Source: Chitinophaga pinensis (GTDB lineage Bacteria > Bacteroidota > Bacteroidia > Chitinophagales > Chitinophagaceae). From it: a DNA stretch of 64,000 nucleotides. This document shows positions 35,631 through 44,281 of this stretch, one piece after another (position 1 is the first letter of the stretch; every line of letters starts with the position of its first letter). The DNA lies in assembly GCA_902167325.1 (NCBI GenBank), contig LR632930.1, forward strand, positions 6,138,001 through 6,202,000. The letters run 5' to 3'. A program made the translations under genes and the position numbers. Under the pieces are notes generated by a model. That model searched no databases. It saw only the letters and a program-made list of their open reading frames with translations, and had not been told where the DNA came from.

Positions 35631-36923
35631 TTATTTTTTCATCAGGGCCTCGATCTCGTCGGCAGTGATGGGGATGTTCTTCATAAGATCCACATTGCCA
35701 CCTGCTTTCACCCAGATGTTGTTCTCAATGCGGATACCCAGTTGCTCTTCCTCGATGTAGATGCCCGGCTCCACGGTCAGCACCGCCCCGTCGGGGATGG
35801 GCTTGTGGAAAGAAGGACCGAGGTCGTGTACATCCACTCCGAGATGGTGGGAGATGCCGTGGTAGAGGTATTTGCGGTACGCGGGTGTTTCCGGGTCTTC
35901 GTTTTTGATGTCGGACTCGGTCAGCAACCCCAGTTTCACGAATTCTTTACCGGCTTCAACACCAATCTGCGTGTGATACTCTGCGATGGTAATGCCCGGT
36001 TTGAGCAGGCCTTTGGCATAATTATGCAGGTGGAGGCAGGCGTCATACACATCGCGCTGGCGTTTGGTGAACTTGCCGTTTACGGGCACGCTGCGGGTAA
36101 GGTCGGCATTGTAACCGCCGTAGGCAGCGCCAAAGTCCATCAGGATCACTTCCCCGTCTTTACACTCCTGGTTATTGGAAATGTAGTGGAGGGTGCGGGC
36201 ACGGTCGCCCGAGGCGATGATAGAACCATAAGCCTCACCGGTGGCGCGGTTGCGGAGGAATTCATGCCAGATTTCGGCATGGATCTCGTGTTCGAACACA
36301 CCGGGGCGGATGAAGCCGAGGAGGCGGCGGAAAGTTTTTTCCGTGATATCGATGGCCGTTTGCAGCACAACTACTTCTTCCGGTGTTTTCACGGCACGCA
36401 GCTCTTTCAGGAGGGAAGCAGCGCGGAGGTAGTTATGAAGCGGGTAGCGTGCGCGGAGCTCCTGTGCGTAGCGGTAATCGCGTACGGGAACGAGGTTGCT
36501 CTTACGGTTGTTTTCGTTGGTGTTGAGGTAGATGTTCACCGCATCATGGATCCATGGCTGGAGGAGACCGTCGAGGGTATCGAGCCATACGATGGTGGTG
36601 ATGCCGGAAATGGCGGTGGCTTCTTCACGGCGGAGGCGGTGGCCATCCCATTTTTCCTTCAGTTCATTAGGCCTTACAAGCACGAGCACTTCGCGGTACT
36701 TGGGATCGGGGTTATCGGGGAACAGCACGAGCATCGTGTCTTCCTGATCGATACCGGTGAGCCAATACAGGTCTGAATTCTGACGGAAAGGATGAAGAGC
36801 GTCTCCATTGGTGGGCAACTCGTCATTCGAGTTGAAGATGGCGATGGAGCCGGGCTGCATTTTTGCCGTAAATCGGTTGCGGTTCTTGATGAAGATCTGT
36901 TGATCCAGTGGCAAATATTTCAT
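35631..36923 (-). CDS. Aminopeptidase P family (Xaa-Pro) metallopeptidase, M24B
   Basis: A 430-residue protein with an N-terminal creatinase-like domain and a C-terminal pita-bread fold. All five metal ligands can be placed: the two Asp in 'LMDFGAAYGGYNADLTRSV', His in 'YHGISHHLGVDVHD', Glu in 'LTVEPGIYIEEE' and Glu in 'GIRIENNIWV'. It removes N-terminal residues that precede proline and needs Mn or Co. No signal peptide, so cytoplasmic. A good promoter (TTG-N20-TAAGTTTG) precedes it. Confidence 0.93.
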   Translation of the reverse strand: MKYLPLDQQIFIKNRNRFTAKMQPGSIAIFNSNDELPTNGDALHPFRQNSDLYWLTGIDQEDTMLVLFPDNPDPKYREVLVLVRPNELKEKWDGHRLRREEATAISGITTIVWLDTLDGLLQPWIHDAVNIYLNTNENNRKSNLVPVRDYRYAQELRARYPLHNYLRAASLLKELRAVKTPEEVVVLQTAIDITEKTFRRLLGFIRPGVFEHEIHAEIWHEFLRNRATGEAYGSIIASGDRARTLHYISNNQECKDGEVILMDFGAAYGGYNADLTRSVPVNGKFTKRQRDVYDACLHLHNYAKGLLKPGITIAEYHTQIGVEAGKEFVKLGLLTESDIKNEDPETPAYRKYLYHGISHHLGVDVHDLGPSFHKPIPDGAVLTVEPGIYIEEEQLGIRIENNIWVKAGGNVDLMKNIPITADEIEALMKK

Positions 36924-36962
36924 TTATGCGTCTTTTTAACTGCTTTTTCTTGCTTTGGAGGT

Positions 36963-36993
36963 CAAACTTACCGGAAAATAAGAAACCCGCCAA
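36963..36993 (-). promoter_or_regulatory. Promoter of the aminopeptidase P gene
   Basis: On the minus strand, TTG (36991-36993), a 20-nt spacer, then TAAGTTTG (36963-36970): both elements of the Bacteroidota sigma-A promoter at good spacing, about 40 nt before the ATG. Confidence 0.75.
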
Positions 36994-37228
36994 ACGGCCG
37001 GATCCGGACCGGTTCAATATTCCCCCGAACTGGTAGATTATTCACCATAAATATATTATAGGGGTTAATTGCTTTTCGGACAAATTGGAATCGGTGGAAT
37101 TGAATATTTTCTAAAAAACACCGCTTAAAAGTAGATTTTTAAACAAAATTGCACGTCGTAACACCCATCAAATTTAACGTTATCAAAAAAACCCTAGTTT
37201 TGCCATTACACCAAAACAATCTTTCTTT
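36994..37228. other. Rest of the divergent intergenic region before pckA
   Basis: Together with the preceding promoter, about 305 nt separate the two divergent genes. The right side is A/T rich and ends with the pckA -7 box. No other structure seen. Confidence 0.5.
37195..37202 (+). promoter_or_regulatory. -7 promoter box of pckA
   Basis: TAGTTTTG followed by C is an exact TAnnTTTG, 26 nt before the ATG. The -33 element is weak (an A/T-rich stretch without a clean TTG). Confidence 0.65.
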
Positions 37229-38830
37229 ATGCAAATCAGCAGTGTAAAAGATACACTCAGAGAATTGCGGGAACTGGGCATAGAGAGCGTCGCCGATGTA
37301 CATTACCAACTATCCCCGGAAGAGCTGACTGCGCAAACGCTGCAGCGGGCTGAAGGCTGTCTGAGCAGCACAGGGGCGTTAGTCGTCAACACAGGCGAGT
37401 TCACAGGCCGTTCCCCGAAGGACAAGTTTATCGTGAAAGACGATCTGACCGCCGATACCGTCAACTGGAACGACTTTAACCAGCCATTTTCTGCTGACAA
37501 CTTTGAGAAACTGTACCGCAAGATCACCCGTTACTTTAGTGGCAAGCCCGTTTGGGTACGTGACTGTATGGCCTGCGCCGATCCGGCGTACCGGCTGAAC
37601 ATCCGCGTTATCACGGAATCGCCCTATAGCAGTCTTTTTGCATATAATATGTTCCTGCGCCCTACCGAGGAAGAGCTGGAGCAATACGAACCGGAGTGGA
37701 CCGTTATTCAGGCCCCGGGCCTGCATGCCGACCCTGCTACGGACGGTACCCGGCAGCACAACTTCGCCGTGGTGAGCTTTACCCGTAAAATGATCCTCAT
37801 CGGCGGCACCGCCTATACCGGCGAGATCAAGAAAGGGGTATTCACCATCCTGAACTACCTGCTGCCCCACGCCCATAACGTACTGAGCATGCATTGCTCA
37901 GCCAACCAGGGCGCCGAAGGGGACACTGCCGTTTTCTTCGGCCTCAGCGGCACCGGCAAAACCACCCTCAGCGCAGACCCTGAGCGCAAGCTCATCGGGG
38001 ACGACGAGCATGGCTGGACGACAGCCGGCGTCTTCAACTTCGAAGGCGGCTGCTATGCCAAAACCATCGACCTCAGCGCTGAAAAGGAACCCGCCATCTT
38101 CAATGCCGTACGCGAAGGTGCCCTGCTGGAGAACGTCATGTTCTTCCCCGACACCAACGAGGTGAACTACGCCAGCGGAAAAATCACGGAAAACACCCGT
38201 GTTTCCTACCCGCTCACGTACATCGCCAACGCCAAGGAACCTTCTATTGGCGGTATTCCTAAAAACATTTTCTTCCTTACCTGCGACGCTTATGGCGTAC
38301 TGCCTCCCATCAGCCGGCTCACGCCCGGCCAGGCCATGTATCAGTTCATTTCCGGCTATACAGCGAAGGTAGCAGGCACGGAAACAGGTATCACGGAGCC
38401 TAAATCCACCTTCAGCGCCTGCTTTGGTGCACCCTTCCTCCCCCTCCACCCTGCCCGTTACGCACAGATGCTGGGCGAAAGGATGCGGCAGCATGAGGTG
38501 AATGTATGGATGATTAACACCGGCTGGACGGGTGGTGCTTTCGGCACCGGCTCCCGCATCAAGCTTTCCTACACTCGTGCCATGATTACCGCCGCCCTGA
38601 ACGGGGTGCTGGACAAAGCCGCTTACAAGACCTACGGCCAGTTCAGGCTCTCTATTCCGGAATCCGTTCCCGGCGTGCCCGACGAAATACTGGAACCGCG
38701 CAATACCTGGGCCGACCCTAAGGCATATGATGCCCAGTCTGCCGACCTCGCTTCGCAATTCCTGAAAAACTTTGAAAAATACGCTGCGAAGGCTGATCCT
38801 GAGATCCTGGCCGCAGCGCCAACCCTCTGA
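37229..38830 (+). CDS. pckA: Phosphoenolpyruvate carboxykinase (ATP)
   Basis: A 533-residue protein with the ATP-type PEPCK signatures: P-loop 'FGLSGTGKTTLSADP' (~residues 236-250), kinase-2 'LIGDDEHGW' and the substrate-site 'RSPKDKFIV' near residue 65. It converts oxaloacetate plus ATP to phosphoenolpyruvate, CO2 and ADP, the entry to gluconeogenesis. Single-gene unit with its own promoter and terminator. Confidence 0.97.
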   Translation: MQISSVKDTLRELRELGIESVADVHYQLSPEELTAQTLQRAEGCLSSTGALVVNTGEFTGRSPKDKFIVKDDLTADTVNWNDFNQPFSADNFEKLYRKITRYFSGKPVWVRDCMACADPAYRLNIRVITESPYSSLFAYNMFLRPTEEELEQYEPEWTVIQAPGLHADPATDGTRQHNFAVVSFTRKMILIGGTAYTGEIKKGVFTILNYLLPHAHNVLSMHCSANQGAEGDTAVFFGLSGTGKTTLSADPERKLIGDDEHGWTTAGVFNFEGGCYAKTIDLSAEKEPAIFNAVREGALLENVMFFPDTNEVNYASGKITENTRVSYPLTYIANAKEPSIGGIPKNIFFLTCDAYGVLPPISRLTPGQAMYQFISGYTAKVAGTETGITEPKSTFSACFGAPFLPLHPARYAQMLGERMRQHEVNVWMINTGWTGGAFGTGSRIKLSYTRAMITAALNGVLDKAAYKTYGQFRLSIPESVPGVPDEILEPRNTWADPKAYDAQSADLASQFLKNFEKYAAKADPEILAAAPTL

Positions 38831-38887
38831 CACACCGTTTTGCCTTTATAATTATAGATTCCTACGTTCATTTATCAATTTGGTTTA

Positions 38888-38914
38888 GGGGCTGCCAGGC
38901 TAGGCAGCCCCTTT
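38888..38914 (+). terminator. Rho-independent terminator after pckA
   Basis: A perfect 9-bp stem GGGGCTGCC / GGCAGCCCC with a six-base loop, followed by TTT and a T-rich tract. It separates pckA from folD. Confidence 0.88.
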
Positions 38915-38934
38915 CGTTTGTCGGCCATTTTCCC

Positions 38935-38942
38935 TACCTTTG
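38935..38942 (+). promoter_or_regulatory. -7 promoter box abutting folD
   Basis: TACCTTTG, then CGC, then the ATG: the box ends 3 nt before the start codon, which places the expected transcript start at or next to the ATG (a leaderless mRNA). Confidence 0.65.
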
Positions 38943-38945
38943 CGC

Positions 38946-39833
38946 ATGCAAATTTTAGACGGCAAACTCACCTCTCAGGCAATTAAGGACCGGCTGGCTG
39001 TTCAAACAGCCGCCTTAAAAGCACAGGGCAAAAAAGTCCCTCACCTCGCAGCCATCCTCGTTGGCAACGATGGCGCCAGCGAAACTTACGTAGCGTCCAA
39101 AGTGAAGTCTTGCGCGGAAATCGGGTACAACAGCACCCTCCTCCGCTTTGAAGACACCATCTCCGAAAAGCACCTGCTCGATCATATCATTATGCTGAAC
39201 GAGAACCCCGATATCGACGGCATCCTCGTACAGCTCCCCCTTCCCAAACGCATCAATGAGGAACTGGTTATCAATACCATCGACCCCAGTAAAGATGTGG
39301 ACGGGTTCCATCCCATGAACGTGGGTAAAATGGTGAGCGGCCTCCCCGCCTTCCTGCCAGCTACGCCTTACGGCATTATGCTGATGCTGGAACATTACAA
39401 CATTGAAACCAAAGGCAAACATGCCGTGGTGATCGGCCGCAGCCACATCGTAGGCACGCCCGTGAGCATCCTCCTCAGCCGCAACAGCAATCCCGGTAAC
39501 TGCACCGTAACACTCTGTCATTCCCATACCCATAACCTGAAAGAACTCTGCCTCCAGGCCGATATCGTGGTAGCCGCTGTAGGCCGTCCGCATTTCGTGA
39601 CGGGAGACATGGTGAAGGAAGGCGCCGTGATCGTGGACGTAGGCATCCACCGTATCGCGGATGAGAGCAAGAAAAGCGGTTTCCGCCTCGTGGGTGATGT
39701 GAACTATGCCGAAGTAGCGCCTAAAGCGAGCTTCATTACACCGGTACCCGGTGGTGTAGGACCCATGACCATCGCTGCCCTCCTGAAAAACACCTATCAG
39801 GCTGCCATCGGCACAAAGGGTAACCAGAACTAA
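38946..39833 (+). CDS. folD: Bifunctional methylenetetrahydrofolate dehydrogenase/cyclohydrolase
   Basis: A 295-residue protein from the ATG at 38946; an in-frame TTG at 38940 is part of the promoter box and is rejected as a start. FolD signatures: 'ASETYVASKVKSCAEIGY', 'GILVQLPLPKRINE', 'PSKDVDGFHPMNVGKM' and 'VVIGRSHIVGTPVSILL'. The conserved catalytic Lys falls in YVASKVKSC. It interconverts 5,10-methylene- and 10-formyl-tetrahydrofolate for purine and other one-carbon synthesis. Confidence 0.97.
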   Translation: MQILDGKLTSQAIKDRLAVQTAALKAQGKKVPHLAAILVGNDGASETYVASKVKSCAEIGYNSTLLRFEDTISEKHLLDHIIMLNENPDIDGILVQLPLPKRINEELVINTIDPSKDVDGFHPMNVGKMVSGLPAFLPATPYGIMLMLEHYNIETKGKHAVVIGRSHIVGTPVSILLSRNSNPGNCTVTLCHSHTHNLKELCLQADIVVAAVGRPHFVTGDMVKEGAVIVDVGIHRIADESKKSGFRLVGDVNYAEVAPKASFITPVPGGVGPMTIAALLKNTYQAAIGTKGNQN

Positions 39834-39854
39834 GAGCAGCCAGCCAGATTGACG

Positions 39855-39862
39855 TACCTTTG
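39855..39862 (+). promoter_or_regulatory. -7 promoter box abutting queE
   Basis: TACCTTTG, then TAAC, then the ATG at 39867. Same geometry as folD and lnt, suggesting a leaderless transcript. Confidence 0.6.
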
Positions 39863-39866
39863 TAAC

Positions 39867-40490
39867 ATGACGACAGCAACGCTACATACAACAACCGTAC
39901 TGCCCGTGATGGAATCCTTCTACACCATTCAGGGTGAAGGGCTCCATCAGGGGAAAGCGGCTTACTTCATCCGTTTAGGCGGATGTGACGTGGGCTGTGT
40001 ATGGTGTGATGTGAAGGAAAGCTGGGATGCTTCCAAACATCCTGTACGCCCTGTGAGCGAACTGGTGTCAGAAGCAGCTGCTCACCCCGGCCGCATTGCA
40101 GTAATTACCGGTGGCGAGCCTCTTATGCATGATCTCGGTGCCCTTACAAAAGCGCTCCGTGCAGAAGGCTTCCGTACCCATATGGAAACCTCCGGATCGT
40201 CTCCCTTATCCGGGGAGTGGGACTGGATCACACTTTCCCCCAAGAAGTTTAAAGCTCCTTTACCTGAAGTTTGCGAGGCAGCACATGAGCTGAAGATCGT
40301 TATTTACAACAAATCCGATTTCGAATGGGCCGAAAAGTATGCCGCCATGGCATCTCCTTCCTGTAAACTATACCTCCAGCCGGAATGGAGCCGTGAGAAG
40401 GAAATGACGCCTCTCATCATCGATTACGTGAAAGCCCATCCCAAATGGCAGATCTCCCTGCAGATCCATAAATACCTCAACGTACCCTGA
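39867..40490 (+). CDS. queE: 7-carboxy-7-deazaguanine synthase QueE
   Basis: A 207-residue radical SAM protein from the ATG at 39867 (an upstream TTG at 39849 would put the promoter box inside the gene). 'ESFYTIQGEGLHQGKAAYFIRLGGC' at the N-terminus and the cluster motif CDVGCVWC (CxxxCxxC) are diagnostic, as is 'VITGGEPLMH'. It turns 6-carboxytetrahydropterin into 7-carboxy-7-deazaguanine for queuosine tRNA modification. No queC/queD/queF in the window. Confidence 0.95.
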   Translation: MTTATLHTTTVLPVMESFYTIQGEGLHQGKAAYFIRLGGCDVGCVWCDVKESWDASKHPVRPVSELVSEAAAHPGRIAVITGGEPLMHDLGALTKALRAEGFRTHMETSGSSPLSGEWDWITLSPKKFKAPLPEVCEAAHELKIVIYNKSDFEWAEKYAAMASPSCKLYLQPEWSREKEMTPLIIDYVKAHPKWQISLQIHKYLNVP

Positions 40491-40543
40491 TCCGGAGTTC
40501 TTCCGCATATTCAGTCCTATTTTTTCGTTATTTAGTGGTCACT

Positions 40544-42418
40544 ATGAAAAAACTCCTGTTCTGCTGCTGCCTTATCAGCATGCAAGCATTCGCCCAACAG
40601 CCGGATAAAGCCACCCGTAAAGCCATGGAACTGCTCGAACAATCCATGACCGCCATGCGGGAATACCAGTATCCGGAAGCCATCCGCCTCCTTCAGGAAG
40701 CAGTACGCACCAAACCCGCATTTCCTGATGCGTATGGTCAAATGGGCCTCACCTACCTCGCCATGAAACAATATACCGAGGCAGAACAGGCATTCCTGAA
40801 ACTGGGCGAGCTGGATTCTACGGGTCTCAGATCCGTTGCCCCCTCCCAGGCACGAGCCATGGCTGGTAATGGTAAATTCCGCGAAGCGCTGGACCTGCTG
40901 TCCCGCTATGAACTCACCGCAAAAAATGTTTCTCCCCGCGCAAAGCAGCTAAAAAAGAACCTGGAGTTCGCCGTTACCACACAACCCGTTCCCTTCCAGC
41001 CGCATAACCTCGGAGAATCCGTTAATACCCCCGATCCGGAATACTTCCCCTCGCCTACCATCGACGGGAAAACACTCGTATTTACCCGCCGCGTGGGTGG
41101 CAGGAACGAAGATTTCTTTATTGCCGGGCGCGACAGTCTGCAATGGAACTCTGCCAAAGATATGGGAGAACCCGTGAACACTGCTTTCAACGAAGGGGCA
41201 CAGAACATCTCACAGGATGGTGAGATGCTGGTATACACCGGTTGCGATTTCCCCACCGGCCGCGGCTCCTGCGATATTTATTTCTCCATGCGCTCTGCCG
41301 GCGGAGGATGGACGCAACCGAAGAATATAGGTGCTGCCATCAATACAGAAGTCTGGGAATCACAGCCCTGCCTTTCTCCCGACAAGCAATCTATTTATTT
41401 CGTGCGTGCCACACCCGACGCGGGTTCTGATATCTTTTACAGCACCCGTAATGCCGAAGGCCAGTGGACCCTCGCAGAAAGGCTCGGCCCTAACATCAAT
41501 ACCAAAGGCAGGGAAACCACACCTTATCTGCATGCCGATGGGCAAACACTCTTCTTCGCATCAGACGGGCATCCCGGCTTCGGAGGCCTCGACCTGTACT
41601 ATTGCCGCAAACAGGCCGATGGTTCCTGGGGCACACCGGTAAACCTCGGCTACCCCATCAATACCATCGAAGAAGATGGCAGTTTGACAGTAGCCGCTGA
41701 TGGACGCACAGCATACTTTGCATCCGACCGGGGCGATTCCCGTGGTGCGCTGGACATCTATAGCTTCGAACTGTATCCGGAAGCGCGTCCGCTTCCCACG
41801 CTCTACATCCGCGGATATGTGTTCGATGCAAAAACACAGCAACGCCTGCCGGCTGAGCTGAATCTCATAGAGCTGGCATCCCGCCAGCAGGTAGCCACCA
41901 TCCGCAGTAATCAGAACGGTGACTACCTCGTGCCGCTGCCAACCGGGAAAGATTATGCCTTTAACGTAACCCGGAAAGGCTACCTGTTCTATTCCGATAA
42001 CTTCTCCCTAACCGGCAATCAGGATGGCAAGCCCTTCGAGAAAAACATTCCGCTCATACCTATCGAAGCCAATGCTACGCTGGTGCTTCGTAACATCTTC
42101 TTCCCGTCTAACCAATACGTATTAGAGCCTGCTTCCGCAACGGAGATGGATAAGCTGGTAGCTTTCCTCAAAGAAAATGCAACCCTGCAGGTGGAGATCA
42201 GCGGGCATACAGATAATGTTGGCAGCGATGCCGCTAACCTGCAATTGTCGCTCAACCGCGCTAAATCTGTTGTTGATTATCTTGCACATAATGGCATTGC
42301 TGCAGCAAGACTGAAAGCGAAAGGGTATGGTGAAACCAAACCGTTAGACAGTAACGATACCGAAGCAGGCCGTGCGCAAAACCGTAGAACCGAACTTAAG
42401 ATCATCAGCTTACAGTAA
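40544..42418 (+). CDS. OmpA-family outer-membrane protein with TPR and PD40 repeats
   Basis: A 624-residue protein from ATG 40544 (a GTG three codons upstream is less likely). Signal peptide 'KKLLFCCCLISMQAFAQQ'. Residues ~25-140 hold TPR-like helical pairs ('YPEAIRLLQEAVRTKPAFPDAYGQMG'). Residues ~160-400 carry WD40-like/PD40 beta-propeller repeats ('PDPEYFPSPTIDGKTLVFTR', 'QPCLSPDKQSIYFVR'). Then a carboxypeptidase-regulatory-like domain (~425-500) and a C-terminal OmpA domain ('VEISGHTDNVGSDAANLQLS', 'RLKAKGYGETKP') that binds peptidoglycan. This four-part layout is common in Bacteroidota (PorE-like) and is linked to T9SS and envelope integrity; that role is inference. Confidence 0.88.
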   Translation: MKKLLFCCCLISMQAFAQQPDKATRKAMELLEQSMTAMREYQYPEAIRLLQEAVRTKPAFPDAYGQMGLTYLAMKQYTEAEQAFLKLGELDSTGLRSVAPSQARAMAGNGKFREALDLLSRYELTAKNVSPRAKQLKKNLEFAVTTQPVPFQPHNLGESVNTPDPEYFPSPTIDGKTLVFTRRVGGRNEDFFIAGRDSLQWNSAKDMGEPVNTAFNEGAQNISQDGEMLVYTGCDFPTGRGSCDIYFSMRSAGGGWTQPKNIGAAINTEVWESQPCLSPDKQSIYFVRATPDAGSDIFYSTRNAEGQWTLAERLGPNINTKGRETTPYLHADGQTLFFASDGHPGFGGLDLYYCRKQADGSWGTPVNLGYPINTIEEDGSLTVAADGRTAYFASDRGDSRGALDIYSFELYPEARPLPTLYIRGYVFDAKTQQRLPAELNLIELASRQQVATIRSNQNGDYLVPLPTGKDYAFNVTRKGYLFYSDNFSLTGNQDGKPFEKNIPLIPIEANATLVLRNIFFPSNQYVLEPASATEMDKLVAFLKENATLQVEISGHTDNVGSDAANLQLSLNRAKSVVDYLAHNGIAAARLKAKGYGETKPLDSNDTEAGRAQNRRTELKIISLQ

Positions 42419-42424
42419 CTGAAT

Positions 42425-42886
42425 ATGGAACAACTATTCTCACTTGCCCAAACCGATATACTCGTTCCTTTACTGAACAGGCTGGAGCCTTCCGCCACAC
42501 CGGCCTGGGGAACGATGAATGCACAGCAGATGATTGAACATTTGGAAAGTACCCTCCTTTATTCCGTGAGTGATCAGCCGGTGCAGGTGTTAGTACCACC
42601 TGAAAAGCTCCCGCAAATGGTAGAATGGCTCCGGACCGATAAGCCGTTGACGCGTGGCTTCCGTAACCCTTTAATTATGGAAGGGCCTAACCGCCATCCT
42701 GATTTACAGACTGCCATTCAACATATGCAAAATGCGCTGGCCGGCTTCTTCAGGTTCTACGCAGAAAACCCTGCCCATCAGGCTATCCATATTGTATTTG
42801 GGACCATCGGTTATGAAGACTGGCTGCGTTTTCATCAGAAGCATTTCCGGCATCACTTCACGCAATTTGGATTGCTGGAAGCGTAA
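42425..42886 (+). CDS. DUF1569/DinB-like protein
   Basis: A 153-residue soluble protein. 'WGTMNAQQMIEHLESTL' at the N-terminus and 'IVFGTIGYEDWLRFHQKHFRHHFTQFG' at the C-terminus match the four-helix DinB/DUF1569 pattern, with His residues placed as metal ligands (H39, and H in the HQKHFRHH segment). Family members are putative metal-dependent thiol transferases or hydrolases of unknown substrate. It starts 6 nt after the OmpA gene and is probably co-transcribed with it. Confidence 0.7.
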   Translation: MEQLFSLAQTDILVPLLNRLEPSATPAWGTMNAQQMIEHLESTLLYSVSDQPVQVLVPPEKLPQMVEWLRTDKPLTRGFRNPLIMEGPNRHPDLQTAIQHMQNALAGFFRFYAENPAHQAIHIVFGTIGYEDWLRFHQKHFRHHFTQFGLLEA

Positions 42887-43330
42887 GGAATATTATTCTT
42901 TTCGCAATCTATAAAGCGCTTCACAGTGTAATGCTTGTGCTTACAAACAGTGGGAGTGGTGTGTGATAAACGTATTGCATTAAAGAATTACAGGCAGGAA
43001 TACAGGTGTTGTATTCTCAGGAAACTTGTAACGCAGCATTACACACAATCCTACCTGTATCTATTTTGATATAAGGAGAAGTGTGAAGCATACACCGGCA
43101 ACATTTTTCACAAAATTGCATTTATTTCTAACTCCATTTAAGGAGTAGTGAGATAAACATATCCCATTGGAGATGAACGAATTGGGCGACACACGGTGAT
43201 ATTAACCGGTGCTACATTATTTCATCCGGAGTTATATACCAATCAGTATAAAGTACCCGATTAATAACCCGGTTAAACAGGGCGTTTTTCACTGGTTAGT
43301 CTTATCCATTTTATCCCTGATCAGTTACGG
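42887..43330. other. 444-nt intergenic region with interleaved inverted repeats
   Basis: No ORF of note. Contains GTGTAATGCT (42926-42935) against AGCATTACAC (43035-43044); ACAGGCAGGA (42990-42999) against TCCTACCTGT (43049-43058, one mismatch); and a local hairpin GAATAC (42998-43003) / GTATTC (43011-43016). The two long pairs are interleaved, not nested. Could be a structured RNA or a relic of a small mobile repeat. No RNA family recognised. Confidence 0.4.
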
Positions 43331-44119
43331 CTAATTCACGCGTATGGCGCTTCGAAGTGCACTATCAGGGCGCGCGCCTTTAGGAATGAGGGCATTCAGC
43401 CAATCGCCGTACATGGCATTGGGGATCATGATGTATTTACTGCCCAGCCCCTGCTCTATCTCATCTACTTTCGCATTGCGGACATCTGCAGGCTGTTTGT
43501 AAAATATATCGGAGAAGTCGTTGAGGTTATCCCCTACCAGCATGGCTATCTCAAATTTCATCGCTACTTCCTTGCGGCGAGGCTCTTTATCGGAATTACC
43601 TGCAGACATCAGCAGGTGATCGTTTTCCGCCTGCGGGAATCCACAACGTTGGAGATTCTTCAATGTAGCCGCGCGTTCGCTTTCGAGGCGGTTGGTGATA
43701 TAGTAAATGGTAAAGCCGCTCTCCGCAGCAAATCTGAAGAACGCCACTGCACCGGGAACCGGTTCCGCTGCGGCTTTTCCCGTCCACTCTTCCCACGAAG
43801 CCTGCGACCATGTTTTGCCTGCAAGGGCTGTTGCTGCGGAATAAGGACTGTTATCCAGAATTGTTTCATCAATATCAGTTACGATAGCCCTTGGCCTGAG
43901 TGTTTGCTGATGACGCATTTCTTCCACTCTTGCGCCTGCTGCACGGTACGCCTGCAGGCACAAAGCCTTGTATTCTCCCGCACGCTGCTGCCACAATGCT
44001 GCCCAGGCAGGGCCTGCAGACAGTACATTATTTTGTGCTGAAGGCATACCTGTAGCGGCCGGACCGGCAGTTTTGCAGGCTGATATAATGACAAAGAGGA
44101 AAAAACAAACGTAACGCAT
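43331..44119 (-). CDS. 5'-nucleotidase, lipoprotein e(P4) family (class C acid phosphatase)
   Basis: With the start at 44119 (MRYVCFFLFVIISAC) the product has 262 residues and a lipobox cysteine at residue 15, so it is an outer-membrane or periplasmic lipoprotein; the longer frame from 44158 hides the signal. The DDDD-phosphatase motif 'VTDIDETILDNSPY' gives both catalytic aspartates, and 'VGDNLNDF' the distal pair. Family members release phosphate from nucleotides (NMN, 5'-nucleotides) so that the nucleoside can be taken up. It is divergent from dprA. Confidence 0.9.
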   Translation of the reverse strand: MRYVCFFLFVIISACKTAGPAATGMPSAQNNVLSAGPAWAALWQQRAGEYKALCLQAYRAAGARVEEMRHQQTLRPRAIVTDIDETILDNSPYSAATALAGKTWSQASWEEWTGKAAAEPVPGAVAFFRFAAESGFTIYYITNRLESERAATLKNLQRCGFPQAENDHLLMSAGNSDKEPRRKEVAMKFEIAMLVGDNLNDFSDIFYKQPADVRNAKVDEIEQGLGSKYIMIPNAMYGDWLNALIPKGARPDSALRSAIRVN

Positions 44120-44175
44120 ATACGGATGGTTAAAATGTAAGTAAGGAGGTAACGGCACAAAAGTCGGGAAATTTC

Positions 44176-44193
44176 TTTTTGATGCATCAAAAA
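44176..44193. promoter_or_regulatory. 18-bp perfect palindrome between divergent genes
   Basis: TTTTTGATGCATCAAAAA reads the same on both strands. It sits 57 bp upstream of the phosphatase ATG and 89 bp upstream of dprA, in the only intergenic region they share. A dimeric-repressor operator is one reading; a weak terminator-like hairpin is another. Confidence 0.4.
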
Positions 44194-44281
44194 TGAACAG
44201 GGAAAATCCCCGAAAAACGGAGATATGCTCCGATTTTAATTGCAGGAATTCCCCTAGTTTCGATTCCTTAATTTTTCATCC

